A DNA stretch of 19,364 nucleotides from Stigonema ocellatum SAG 48.90 = DSM 106950 (GTDB taxonomy: Bacteria; Cyanobacteriota; Cyanobacteriia; Cyanobacteriales; Nostocaceae), in NCBI GenBank assembly GCA_016903675.1, contig JADQBA010000158.1:1-19364 (forward strand). The letters run 5' to 3'. The position numbers and the translations under genes are program-made. Positions 7,145 through 13,965 of the stretch are shown piece by piece (the stretch's first letter is position 1; every line of letters begins with the position of its first letter). A model generated the notes under the pieces. That model was not told where the DNA came from, ran no database searches, and saw only the letters and a program-made list of their open reading frames with translations.

Positions 7145-7412
7145 TCATTTCAGTGACACTTTTAAGAGAACATGCGCCAGTTGTGGGAATTGAAAAGCGA
7201 TGCCTAACGGCAAGCCATGCCGATAATGTAAATCTTTGTAACTTTCAATGTACTCTTTGCAGCCGTGTACACCCTTCCACCGCTTGTTACTCCGGCAGGT
7301 TTCCCCAATATAAAGGATAAGTGGCACAGCATTATCTAAGATAAAGGGGTTTCAAGTGCTCTAAATCGAACGTTAATGCCTGAAAATGCGTACCCCAAAA
7401 TACCCACGCCGA
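7145..7412 (-). pseudogene. Remnant of a GIY-YIG-like nuclease-family gene
   Basis: On the minus strand, 7412 to about 7345 reads SAWVFWGTHFQALTFDLEHL. After a one-base frame change it continues FILDNAVPLILYIGETC, then RSNKRWKGVHGCKEYIESYK, then LHYRHGLPLGIAFQF. The LYIGET...KRWKG pattern resembles the YIG half of GIY-YIG domain proteins known in cyanobacteria. The frame change, the lack of a start region and an abrupt end mark it as a decayed fragment. It runs divergently from the acyltransferase gene. The family assignment rests on this short motif only. Confidence 0.45.
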
Positions 7413-7506
7413 TCGCTCTATTGGTGACTGTGCGAGGAGCGCAAGCGTTACAATCAGGGAAAACGCGTGTTGCAAGAGAATCCTACACAGAAAACCGAGG
7501 TTTTTG

Positions 7507-8763
7507 ATGAATCGCTTACTAACTCCCTCAGAACATTTAATGTGGTTGCTTGGCTGCGATAGACCAGTCAATGTGGTGCTGTCTGCCACGATTAGGGGTG
7601 CAATAAGTGTTAATCAAATCACAGAGGCTCTAGGTTGGATACAGCATCGCCATCCAATACTTGGTACAAGAATTGTCATTTCACAACAACAGCAGCCACA
7701 ATTGGTATCAGATGGGGTACCAGCGCTCCCTTTACGGGTGATTGAACGCCAAAATGAAGAACACTGGCTAACAGAGATATCTTCGGAACTGCTCCGTCCT
7801 TTCTCTTGGAGTGAAGAACCATTAGCACGGGTGGTTTTGTTACACTCGCCTGATGTTTCTGAACTGCTAGTGACCTACCACCATATTGGAGACGGGTTAT
7901 CTGGAGCTTACCTGATGCGAGATATTTGGTGCGAAATCACAAAACCAGGAAGTTACCGAGAGCCATTGCCAGAAATACCCACAATTGATCAACTATTGCC
8001 TCCTGTTATCAGGGAGGGAGAAAAGGATGTCGTTGATTTTGATAGGTTCGTTGAGGTTGATACGACTATCCAATTAGATGAAGCTGTACATCCAAGGCTT
8101 CACGTACTCCACTGGTATTTTTCTCCAGAGGAAACTAATGAACTAGTTGCTCGCTGTAGAGAAGAGCAAACTACTGTTCACGGAGCTTTGTGTGCTTCTT
8201 TCTTGTTGTCGCTTTGGCACGAAACAAGTTCATCAAAGGAAACTGTTCTCAAATGTCTCTCTCCCTTTAATCTCCGTAATTATCTCACTATTGCTGTAGG
8301 CGAAAATTTTGGAGAATATATTGCTCGTGTGGTAACTTCTCACACGTTAAATCAACAGACTCAATTTTGGGATTTAGCCCGTCAGGTGAAGCATCAAATT
8401 AATCAGGCAGTGATAGATAAAAAAATATATGAAGGCGGCTCAAAAGCCAAATCGTTTCTATCCACCAAACCTCACAAGACTATGGTACGCCAGTACGCGA
8501 AGAATATTGCTAGTTCAGATATCGCAATCACTAATTTAGGGCGTTTAGAGATACCAGTTCATCAGGGAGGATTAGAATTAGAAAAACTTTATTTCACAGT
8601 CACAGGGTTTAGGCATCAACCAATAATTGTTGCCATTGCAACAATTGCTGGAAAAATGTGTGTAACCTTTCGATATCAGGAGTCGTTAATACCCTCAGTG
8701 AGCGCACAAAGAATCAATCAAAAAGCTGTGGAGCAACTACGTCAGGCACACCTCATTCCTTGA
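7507..8763 (+). CDS. Condensation/PapA5-like acyltransferase
   Basis: A 418-residue product with the fold order of condensation-domain and PapA5-type acyltransferases: TPSEHLMWLL at the N-terminus, HRHPILGTRI near residue 50, the active-site region VTYHHIGDGLSG near 124-135, and ITNLGRLEIP in the C-terminal half. These enzymes transfer acyl groups from a carrier or CoA to an amine or alcohol in lipid or secondary-metabolite pathways; the substrates cannot be read here. The usual motif is HHxxxDG, and here it is HHIGDG, one residue shorter. ATG 7507 follows GAGG at 7497-7500 by 6 bases; a TTG immediately upstream is the alternative. The gene stands alone with no NRPS or PKS neighbours. Confidence 0.72.
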   Translation: MNRLLTPSEHLMWLLGCDRPVNVVLSATIRGAISVNQITEALGWIQHRHPILGTRIVISQQQQPQLVSDGVPALPLRVIERQNEEHWLTEISSELLRPFSWSEEPLARVVLLHSPDVSELLVTYHHIGDGLSGAYLMRDIWCEITKPGSYREPLPEIPTIDQLLPPVIREGEKDVVDFDRFVEVDTTIQLDEAVHPRLHVLHWYFSPEETNELVARCREEQTTVHGALCASFLLSLWHETSSSKETVLKCLSPFNLRNYLTIAVGENFGEYIARVVTSHTLNQQTQFWDLARQVKHQINQAVIDKKIYEGGSKAKSFLSTKPHKTMVRQYAKNIASSDIAITNLGRLEIPVHQGGLELEKLYFTVTGFRHQPIIVAIATIAGKMCVTFRYQESLIPSVSAQRINQKAVEQLRQAHLIP

Positions 8764-8846
8764 TGCCCGTAATAGAACAAACGTTTCTCACCCAAAAGCT
8801 GTGTCAGTTTATGGTAGAAGAGTCCGAGAAAGAGAATCCTCGTTCT

Positions 8847-8878
8847 GAGGTGTTCGGATCTCAAATAGGATTGCTATA
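8847..8878 (+). repeat. Solo right end of the TATAGCAATCC MITE
   Basis: These 32 bases are identical to 6957-6988, the right end of the 103-bp MITE (TGTTCGGATCTCAAATAGG, then ATTGCTATA). No matching left end was found in the 84 bases back to the acyltransferase stop, so this is a fragment or a one-ended insertion. Confidence 0.7.
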
Positions 8879-8909
8879 GTGCAATAAGGCAGAAGTAAAA
8901 TAAAACAAA

Positions 8910-8990
8910 GAAAGTTTATTTTATGCGCTTTTCAGCCATTTTACATGGTAGCTTTGTTTTCGCCGACCTGTACTAGGTAAATAAACTTTC
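8910..8990. repeat. Inverted repeat spanning the higA 3' end
   Basis: GAAAGTTTATTT at 8910-8921 is the exact reverse complement of 8979-8990, which lies in the last codons of higA. The 57-base spacer holds TTCGCCGACCTGTACT, which recurs with one change at 3549-3564 beyond the ATPase gene. It may be a terminator-like fold or the end of a small element. Confidence 0.35.
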
Positions 8991-9371
8991 ATCCACTTTA
9001 AATAATTCAGCGATCGCTTTAGCTTGAGATTTACTAATCTGACTTTCACCGTTAATTATTTTCAAGACAACCTCCTTAGAACCAATGACTCCAACTAATG
9101 CTTCTGGGGACCTATCATGTGCTTCCATCAAGTGTAGTAGCATTGAGTGAGGAGTACCTTGGGGTATTGGGTAATGAGTTTCTTCAAATTTCTCAATCAG
9201 TGTCACTAATAATTCTAACAGAGTGTCCTCCTCCAAAGTTCGATTGACGCGATGCTCTAAATCTTGAGCCAGAGCTATAGCTTGTTCGTTTTCTGATTCT
9301 GTAGTAATCGCTTTTGGCTGATACCTAGCTAATAATTGACCGTAGGATTCGGGATTAAAAGTACGGGTCAT
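8973..9371 (-). CDS. higA: HigA-type antitoxin
   Basis: From Met11 of the longest frame (MTRTFNPESYGQLLARYQPK) the product is 132 residues. It is helical and ends in a helix-turn-helix-like region (GSKEVVLKIINGESQISKSQ, then AKAIAELFKVDESLF). This is the HigA pattern found beside HigB toxins: an N-terminal toxin-binding part and a C-terminal Xre-type DNA-binding part. The start at 9371 overlaps the higB 3' end by 17 bases, so translation is probably coupled. HigA neutralises HigB and represses the shared promoter. A HIP1 site (GCGATCGC) lies inside the coding sequence. The toxin-first gene order is normal for higBA. Confidence 0.82.
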   Translation of the reverse strand: MTRTFNPESYGQLLARYQPKAITTESENEQAIALAQDLEHRVNRTLEEDTLLELLVTLIEKFEETHYPIPQGTPHSMLLHLMEAHDRSPEALVGVIGSKEVVLKIINGESQISKSQAKAIAELFKVDESLFT

Positions 9372-9654
9372 CTTTCCACTTGTCCTTATCGTATTCGGCA
9401 TGAGTTAGAACGTATTTAATATAAATCCTCTGACTTGAGTAGACAATATCAACAATTAGGCGGTAGTGATTCCCTTTAAGATTAAATACAGTGAAGTTGC
9501 CTACAGCTTCTGCTTTTGGGTAAATTGTCTGAACATCAACAAGGTTTTTCCATTCAGCTTTGGTTGCGACCCTGTACCAATCGTAAAGTGTATCACTAAC
9601 GTCTCCATGTGCTTCACAGAACTCTCGCAAGATTTTGCGGCTAATTACGTGCAT
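9355..9654 (-). CDS. higB: HigB-type toxin, RelE-superfamily mRNA interferase
   Basis: The 99-residue product has the HigB_toxin layout: MHVISRKILREFCEAH, then a DTLYDWYRVATKAEWKN segment, NFTVFNLKGNHYRLIVDIVY, and the closing IYIKYVLTHAEYDKDKW. Members of this family cleave mRNA, usually on the ribosome, when the antitoxin is lost. The conserved aromatic and basic residues (the Arg of NHYRL, the terminal Tyr/Lys-rich segment) are present and the length is normal, so the toxin looks intact. It is the first gene of a two-gene operon with higA. An inverted repeat 20 bases upstream is a candidate autoregulatory operator. The ribosome binding site is weak (GAAGAAG). Confidence 0.87.
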   Translation of the reverse strand: MHVISRKILREFCEAHGDVSDTLYDWYRVATKAEWKNLVDVQTIYPKAEAVGNFTVFNLKGNHYRLIVDIVYSSQRIYIKYVLTHAEYDKDKWKDDPYF

Positions 9655-9673
9655 CGTACTTCTTCTTCAACTA

Positions 9674-9698
9674 TAAGAGATACAAAAATGTTCTCTTA
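9674..9698. promoter_or_regulatory. Candidate HigA operator upstream of higB
   Basis: A perfect 7-bp inverted repeat, TAAGAGA (9674-9680) and TCTCTTA (9692-9698), spaced by 11 bases and centred about 32 bases before the higB start. Type II antitoxins commonly bind such palindromes over their own promoter. Binding is inferred from position. Confidence 0.4.
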
Positions 9699-9734
9699 AA
9701 TCAAGACTATAATTTTCAAAAATCACCAAAATAG

Positions 9735-10068
9735 TCATCCACCACCGTGGACAAATTGCGAACCAGCACCCTGGATGGCGAAGCGTAATGTCCCGCGAGG
9801 AATTACGGCAGTTTCTTTGAGTTCCCTAGATTTATACAAATTTATCTCCATCACCACTAACTCATCAGGTGGACTCGTTACCCAACAAACCCTGTAAAAT
9901 GTTGGGTTTCGTTCCTCAACCCAACCTACACATTTTTATTTTTTAGGCAAAACCTGTGCAGTATTGGAACCCGATTTCATTACTGATACCACGGTTACTC
10001 AGCAAACGCGGGTCTTGTAATTTATCTAGTAGTGCATCCAGACGTTGATGAATGGTTAATTGGGACAT
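9735..10068 (-). pseudogene. brxB: BREX brxB (DUF1788) relic split by a dispersed repeat
   Basis: On the minus strand ATG at 10068 opens MSQLTIHQRLDALLDKLQDP, then RLLSNRGISNEIGF. This is the typical N-terminus of BrxB proteins, whose pattern is L-rich, then a (K/R)GL(G/S)NE(I/V) segment, then IFDY-P-x-DEL-V. Directly after NEIGF the reading enters the repeat at 9874-9967 and stops at 9943-9945. On the far side the text resumes as SPPDELVV and continues MEINLYKSRELKETAVIPRG to a stop at 9735-9737. The expected next block of BrxB after NEIGF is close to YIFDYPPDELVV, so the repeat appears to have replaced about five codons; the part after DELVV is less clearly BrxB. No other BREX gene was seen. 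Confidence 0.55.
9874..9967 (-). repeat. Dispersed repeat inserted in the brxB relic
   Basis: Read on the minus strand, it starts CCAATACTGCACAGGTTTTG, passes through TGTAGGTTGGGTTGAGG and ends in a CCCAACATTTTACAGGGTTTGTTGGG hairpin region followed by TAACG. Head and body recur at 3433-3470, at about 5429 and at about 5203-5250. The coding similarity to BrxB stops and restarts at its edges. Confidence 0.65.
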
Positions 10069-10303
10069 AAGTTACGTGCTGGCTCAAAACCCAGATAAAA
10101 CCCCGTATTTTAAATATTCATATAATCGTTGTTATGTCAATACGTAAATTCTACAGAAATAACTTTCCCTAAGCAAACTGTATTACCAGTGTATTTGCGG
10201 TTGCAATTTTGGATTTGAAATGTGATATTCCCAAGTTCTAAGTGGGAATCCTTATTTTAGAACCCATGAACAATCCAAAATCCCAACTTCTCACAATACA
10301 GCA
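10069..10303. other. Intergenic region upstream of ftsE
   Basis: No gene was seen. An inverted repeat ATTCCCA / TGGGAAT lies at about 10228-10250. No certain promoter could be assigned to ftsE, and no strong Shine-Dalgarno sequence precedes its ATG. Confidence 0.4.
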
Positions 10304-11053
10304 ATGCCAGTAATAACCACAAACAAGACCACTGACCAATCTGCCCATTTTCAGGACGGCGAAACTAAACAGCACAGCGACAATGCTACAGTTATGGTGC
10401 AGATGCGCTCTGTGACAAAAACTTATAGAAACGGAGCAAAGGTTCTGTCGGATGTCACCTTGGAGGTAGGACAGGGGAAATTTCTGTTTATCACCGGACC
10501 AAGTGGTTCTGGTAAATCTACGCTGTTGAAACTACTGTATGGCGAAGAATTACCAACACAGGGGGAAGTCATTGTTGATCAGCACAATGTGGCGGCTTTA
10601 CGGGGCGATCGCTTGTCATTATTCCGACGACGCATTGGTATAGTGTTTCAAGACTATAAACTGATACCTCAACGGACGGTAGCGGAAAATGTGATTGTAG
10701 TGCTGCAAGCTCAAGGCTATACCCGCAAAGAAATTCAACGACGCTTAGAACCAACTTTGAAGCTAGTCGGAATGCTAGCCAAAGCTGACTGCTTTCCCCA
10801 TCAACTTTCCGGAGGAGAGCAACAACGGGTGAGCATTGCGCGGGCGATTGTGGGAACACCACCCCTGATTTTAGCTGATGAGCCTACCGGAAACCTAGAT
10901 CCAGATAATTCCTGGCAAGTCATGCAAATTCTCCAAAAGTTAAACTCTTTTGGGGTCACGGTAATTGTTACCACCCATGATGAACAGTTAATGCGACGCT
11001 GCAATCATCCAGTCGTGCAAGTGCGGAATGCGCGGCTGTATCAAGTTAGTTAG
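10304..11053 (+). CDS. ftsE: Cell-division ABC-transporter ATPase FtsE
   Basis: The 249-residue product carries a complete ABC ATPase: Walker A GPSGSGKST (65-73), Q-loop FQDYKL (Gln116), signature LSGGE (168-172), Walker B LILADEPTGNLD with Glu193, and switch His225. The FQDYKLIPQRTVAENV block and the short length are typical of FtsE, which with the membrane protein FtsX controls cell-wall hydrolases at the division site. About 33 residues precede the core (MVQMRSVTKTY). A variable extension of this size occurs in cyanobacterial FtsE, so ATG 10304 is kept, with the Met31/Met34 region as alternative. ftsX does not follow; the next gene is a hydrolase 204 bases on. The stop codon lies inside a TTAGGAG tandem array. 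Confidence 0.87.
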   Translation: MPVITTNKTTDQSAHFQDGETKQHSDNATVMVQMRSVTKTYRNGAKVLSDVTLEVGQGKFLFITGPSGSGKSTLLKLLYGEELPTQGEVIVDQHNVAALRGDRLSLFRRRIGIVFQDYKLIPQRTVAENVIVVLQAQGYTRKEIQRRLEPTLKLVGMLAKADCFPHQLSGGEQQRVSIARAIVGTPPLILADEPTGNLDPDNSWQVMQILQKLNSFGVTVIVTTHDEQLMRRCNHPVVQVRNARLYQVS

Positions 11054-11077
11054 GAGTTAGGAGTTAGGAGTTAGGAG
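11050..11077 (+). repeat. Heptanucleotide tandem repeat, TTAGGAG x4
   Basis: Four exact units; the first contains the ftsE stop codon TAG. It is a classic cyanobacterial STRR. Confidence 0.85.
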
Positions 11078-11112
11078 TTCTTTTATCAAGAAGAGAAACT
11101 AAAATTGGGTTT

Positions 11113-11162
11113 GTAGTGAGGACTTTAGTCCTCGTATTTTTGAGGACTAAAGTCCTTACTAC
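11113..11162. repeat. Long hairpin with 21-bp arms between ftsE and the hydrolase gene
   Basis: The arms 11113-11133 and 11142-11162 are inverted with one mismatch around an 8-base loop, and each arm contains its own AGGACT/AGTCCT palindrome. Flanking AAAATTGG (from 11101) and CCAATTTT (11183-11190) give an outer inverted repeat, suggesting a roughly 90-bp MITE. It may also act as a transcription terminator for ftsE. Confidence 0.65.
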
Positions 11163-11194
11163 GAACAAATGCGACTCAAGCACCAATTTTTTTT

Positions 11195-11222
11195 CATAAT
11201 TCATAATTCATAATTCATAATT
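11195..11222 (+). repeat. Heptanucleotide tandem repeat, CATAATT x4
   Basis: Four exact 7-bp units, 35 bases before the hydrolase start and beside a run of T. The AT-rich array may overlap the hydrolase promoter region. Confidence 0.8.
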
Positions 11223-11257
11223 CTGATAGTTTACTCACGCCGACTTACTTAATACCT

Positions 11258-12169
11258 ATGTATCAACCATTGGGATTTGAGCAACGCTCCGTAATTACCT
11301 CACTAGGTAGAATGGTGTACTATACAGCTGTTGGCTTGCCTTGGCAGGACGATAAGACTACCAGTACAGAGACAGAGAAGGAAACTTTGGTATTCCTGCA
11401 CGGCTTTGGTGGTGGGTCGTCTGCTTATGAGTGGTCAAAAGTATATCCGGCATTTGCCACCGAATATCGGATCATCGCGCCAGATTTGATTGGTTGGGGT
11501 AAATCAGAGCATCCCCCACGGGATTACACGATTTCAGATTATTTGACGACAATTCGAGAGTTTTTGCAACAGACTTGCAACGGACCAGTAAAGGTCATCG
11601 CTTCTTCCCTAACAGCAGGGTTGACAATTCGAGTCGCCATTACCCATCCCGAATTGTTCCAGTCTCTGATTCTCACCACACCTGCTGGGCTTTCAGACTT
11701 TGGTGAAGATTACTCCAAAAGCTTCTTTGCTCAGGTAGTAAGAGTTCCCCTTGTTGACCGATTGCTTTACAATACTGGGATTGCCACCAGTGGTGGTATT
11801 CGTAGCTTTCTAGAAGAACGTCAATTTGCACAAGCCTCAAGAGTGTATGAGGAAATTGTCGAGGCTTACCTAGAATCGGCACAGCATCCAAATGCTGAAT
11901 ACGCAGCGCTGTCTTTTGTACGCGGCGACTTATGTTTTGATTTGTCCCTTTACATTCAACAGTTAGTAACTCCCACTGCGATTATCTGGGGGAAAAAGAC
12001 CGCATTTACAGGTCCTGAAATTGGTCGCCGTCTTGCCCAATTGAATCCGCAAGCGATCCAGGTTTTTCAAGAACTAGAAGATGTGGGATTGACACCCCAG
12101 TTGGAACTACCAGCAGTGACAATTGGTTTAATCCGAAAATTTTTAGCGTTGCTCAATGGTAATTCGTAA
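11258..12169 (+). CDS. Alpha/beta hydrolase-fold protein with an incomplete catalytic triad
   Basis: The 303-residue product has the alpha/beta hydrolase core: the oxyanion-type motif FLHGFGGGSS near residue 47, APDLIGWGKSEHP near 75-86, and a nucleophile elbow VIASSLTAG with Ser117 as the candidate nucleophile. The elbow reads ASSLT instead of GxSxG. The usual acid position, after a WGxxD motif, reads IIWGKKTAFTG without Asp. The C-terminal His motif is replaced by LEDVGLTPQLELPAV, with no His there. This may be a non-hydrolytic or unusual subfamily; the substrate is unknown. No signal peptide was seen. It is separated from ftsE by repeats, so it is probably transcribed on its own. It ends back-to-back with the ABC operon inside a palindrome. 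Confidence 0.75.
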   Translation: MYQPLGFEQRSVITSLGRMVYYTAVGLPWQDDKTTSTETEKETLVFLHGFGGGSSAYEWSKVYPAFATEYRIIAPDLIGWGKSEHPPRDYTISDYLTTIREFLQQTCNGPVKVIASSLTAGLTIRVAITHPELFQSLILTTPAGLSDFGEDYSKSFFAQVVRVPLVDRLLYNTGIATSGGIRSFLEERQFAQASRVYEEIVEAYLESAQHPNAEYAALSFVRGDLCFDLSLYIQQLVTPTAIIWGKKTAFTGPEIGRRLAQLNPQAIQVFQELEDVGLTPQLELPAVTIGLIRKFLALLNGNS

Positions 12170-12180
12170 TTACGAATTAC
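12159..12180. repeat. 22-bp perfect palindrome joining two convergent stop codons
   Basis: GTAATTCGTAA and TTACGAATTAC are exact complements with no spacer. The centre is the boundary 12169/12170, so both genes end in the same codons for Asn-Ser-stop. It may serve as a shared terminator core, although the stem is AT-rich and weak. Confidence 0.85.
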
Positions 12181-13945
12181 TCAACTGGAGTGCATAAAGA
12201 TTAGCGTAAACTCCCTGTTGAGCGATTAATTCAGAGTGGGTACCTTGCTCTACAATTTGCCCTTGCTGAATGACTAATACCTGATCCGCCTGGGTAACTG
12301 TACTCAGGCGGTGGGCAATGACGAAGCTTGTGCGACCTTCTAGTAATCGAGCGATCGCAGCTTGCACCAGTGTTTCAGTGCGTGTGTCGATACTGCTGGT
12401 GGCTTCATCTAGAATCAGAATCCGAGGCTGGACTAAAACAGCACGGGCAATACTAATTAACTGTCGCTGACCCTGACTCAAAGTTGTACCCTGTCCACCC
12501 AAGTGGGTAGCGTAACCCTGAGGGAGAGTGGTGATAAACTCATGGACATTAGCAACTCTCGCAGCAGCTTCTATCTCGGCTGGTGTCGCTTGCGGATCGC
12601 CAAAGGCAATATTTTCTGCAACTGTAGCACTAAAAAGGATATTATCTTGAAGGACGATGCCAATTTGACGACGTAAACTTGCCTGAGTCACGCTACGAAC
12701 ATCGATCCCATCCACTTTAACAGCACCACCAGACACATCGTAGAAGCGTAGAATCAAGTTAATAATTGTACTTTTGCCTGCCCCAGTTGGACCCACCAGA
12801 GCAATCATCTGTCCTGGCTTGGCATGAAGATTTATCCCTTTCAGAACCATCTGGTTGGGGTTGTAACCAAAAGTGACACTCTCAAAACTTACCTCACCCA
12901 GAACAGGAGGCATTTCAAAGGCATCGGGTGCGTCTTCTAGTAGATAAGGTTCATCCAACAGCTGGAAGATGCGATCTAATCCAGCTAAGCCAGACTGTGC
13001 TTGTGTGTAAAACTGGCTCAGAAGTTGGATGGGTCGGAAAAACTGCTGGACGTAGAGTAGAAAGGAGGTGACTGTTCCTACGGTAACTGCTCCCGTGACA
13101 GCTAGATAGCCACCGTAAGCCAATACTCCTGCTGTCGCCAGTGTATTGAGAAAATCAATAGAAGGTAAAAACGCTGCGGTAATGGCCACTGCTTGGACAT
13201 TAGCATTACGATTGGCTGCATTTAAGTTGTTAAACTCTTGAATGTTGAAAGGCACGCGATTGAATGCTTGTGCTTCCCGAACACTTCCAATATCCTCCTC
13301 CAACTTGGCAGAAAGCTCACCAATGGTCTGACGAGTCAGACGAAATCTATTTCTTGCCCAACGTGCAAATAAGTTAGTGAGCACAATCATCAGTGGCACA
13401 AAAAAATTGCTCACCAAGCCTAGCTGTAGGTTGATCGAGAGCATTGCCACGATAATCCCAAGTAAACTGAACAGGTTACCCAGCATTTGTGCGAGTGTCT
13501 GTCCAAATGCCTGATTTACGGTATTCACATCATTCAGCAGGCGGCTCATTAAGTCACCAGCTTCGCTACGATCAAAGAAGCTGAGGGGAAGGCTTTGTAT
13601 TTTCGTGAAAATATCTTGACGTAGCTGGCCAAGTACATGCTGCAAAATCCAGCCCACGCGCACAATCTGACCACGGATTGCCACGATACCTACCATGTAT
13701 ATGAGTGTCAACAGACCCAACAACATCATCAGTCCCGGCATATTCTTCTGAACAATCAGATGGTCAATTGACCAGCCAATGAGGAAAGGAGCAAGTGATT
13801 GAGTCACTGCACCGATGAACACTAACCCCAATGCAATAGGAACTTTTTTGCCATATGGTCGCAGATACTGCAAAAAGCGTTGCACTGTCGGGAGTTGTTT
13901 ACGTGTCGGTTGCTCGGGCGCAACAATGTAGCCTGTACCTCTCAT
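12170..13945 (-). CDS. ABC exporter half-transporter, catalytically complete subunit (TM288-like)
   Basis: A 591-residue fusion of a six-helix membrane domain (about 35-325) and a nucleotide-binding domain: Walker A GPTGAGKST (385-393), Walker B ILILDEATSSID with catalytic Glu514, and switch His545 in VIAHRLSTV. Its signature is LSQGQ (489-493) instead of LSGGQ. Together with the upstream gene it forms the complementary pair expected of heterodimeric exporters such as TM287/288 and BmrCD. This chain supplies the working Walker motifs of one site and the altered signature of the other. Such proteins export drugs, peptides or lipids; the substrate here is unknown. AGGAGA precedes the ATG by 5 bases, and the gap to the upstream gene is 20 bases, so they form one operon. 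Confidence 0.87.
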   Translation of the reverse strand: MRGTGYIVAPEQPTRKQLPTVQRFLQYLRPYGKKVPIALGLVFIGAVTQSLAPFLIGWSIDHLIVQKNMPGLMMLLGLLTLIYMVGIVAIRGQIVRVGWILQHVLGQLRQDIFTKIQSLPLSFFDRSEAGDLMSRLLNDVNTVNQAFGQTLAQMLGNLFSLLGIIVAMLSINLQLGLVSNFFVPLMIVLTNLFARWARNRFRLTRQTIGELSAKLEEDIGSVREAQAFNRVPFNIQEFNNLNAANRNANVQAVAITAAFLPSIDFLNTLATAGVLAYGGYLAVTGAVTVGTVTSFLLYVQQFFRPIQLLSQFYTQAQSGLAGLDRIFQLLDEPYLLEDAPDAFEMPPVLGEVSFESVTFGYNPNQMVLKGINLHAKPGQMIALVGPTGAGKSTIINLILRFYDVSGGAVKVDGIDVRSVTQASLRRQIGIVLQDNILFSATVAENIAFGDPQATPAEIEAAARVANVHEFITTLPQGYATHLGGQGTTLSQGQRQLISIARAVLVQPRILILDEATSSIDTRTETLVQAAIARLLEGRTSFVIAHRLSTVTQADQVLVIQQGQIVEQGTHSELIAQQGVYANLYALQLSNS

Positions 13946-13965
13946 TTATTCTCCTGATGACGTTT

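Noticed and set aside
7102..7320. 72-codon plus-strand open frame
   Set aside because: It is antisense to the GIY-YIG-like remnant, which gives the better protein text.
8658..8879. 73-codon plus-strand open frame
   Set aside because: It lies out of frame over the acyltransferase 3' end and ends in the MITE right end.
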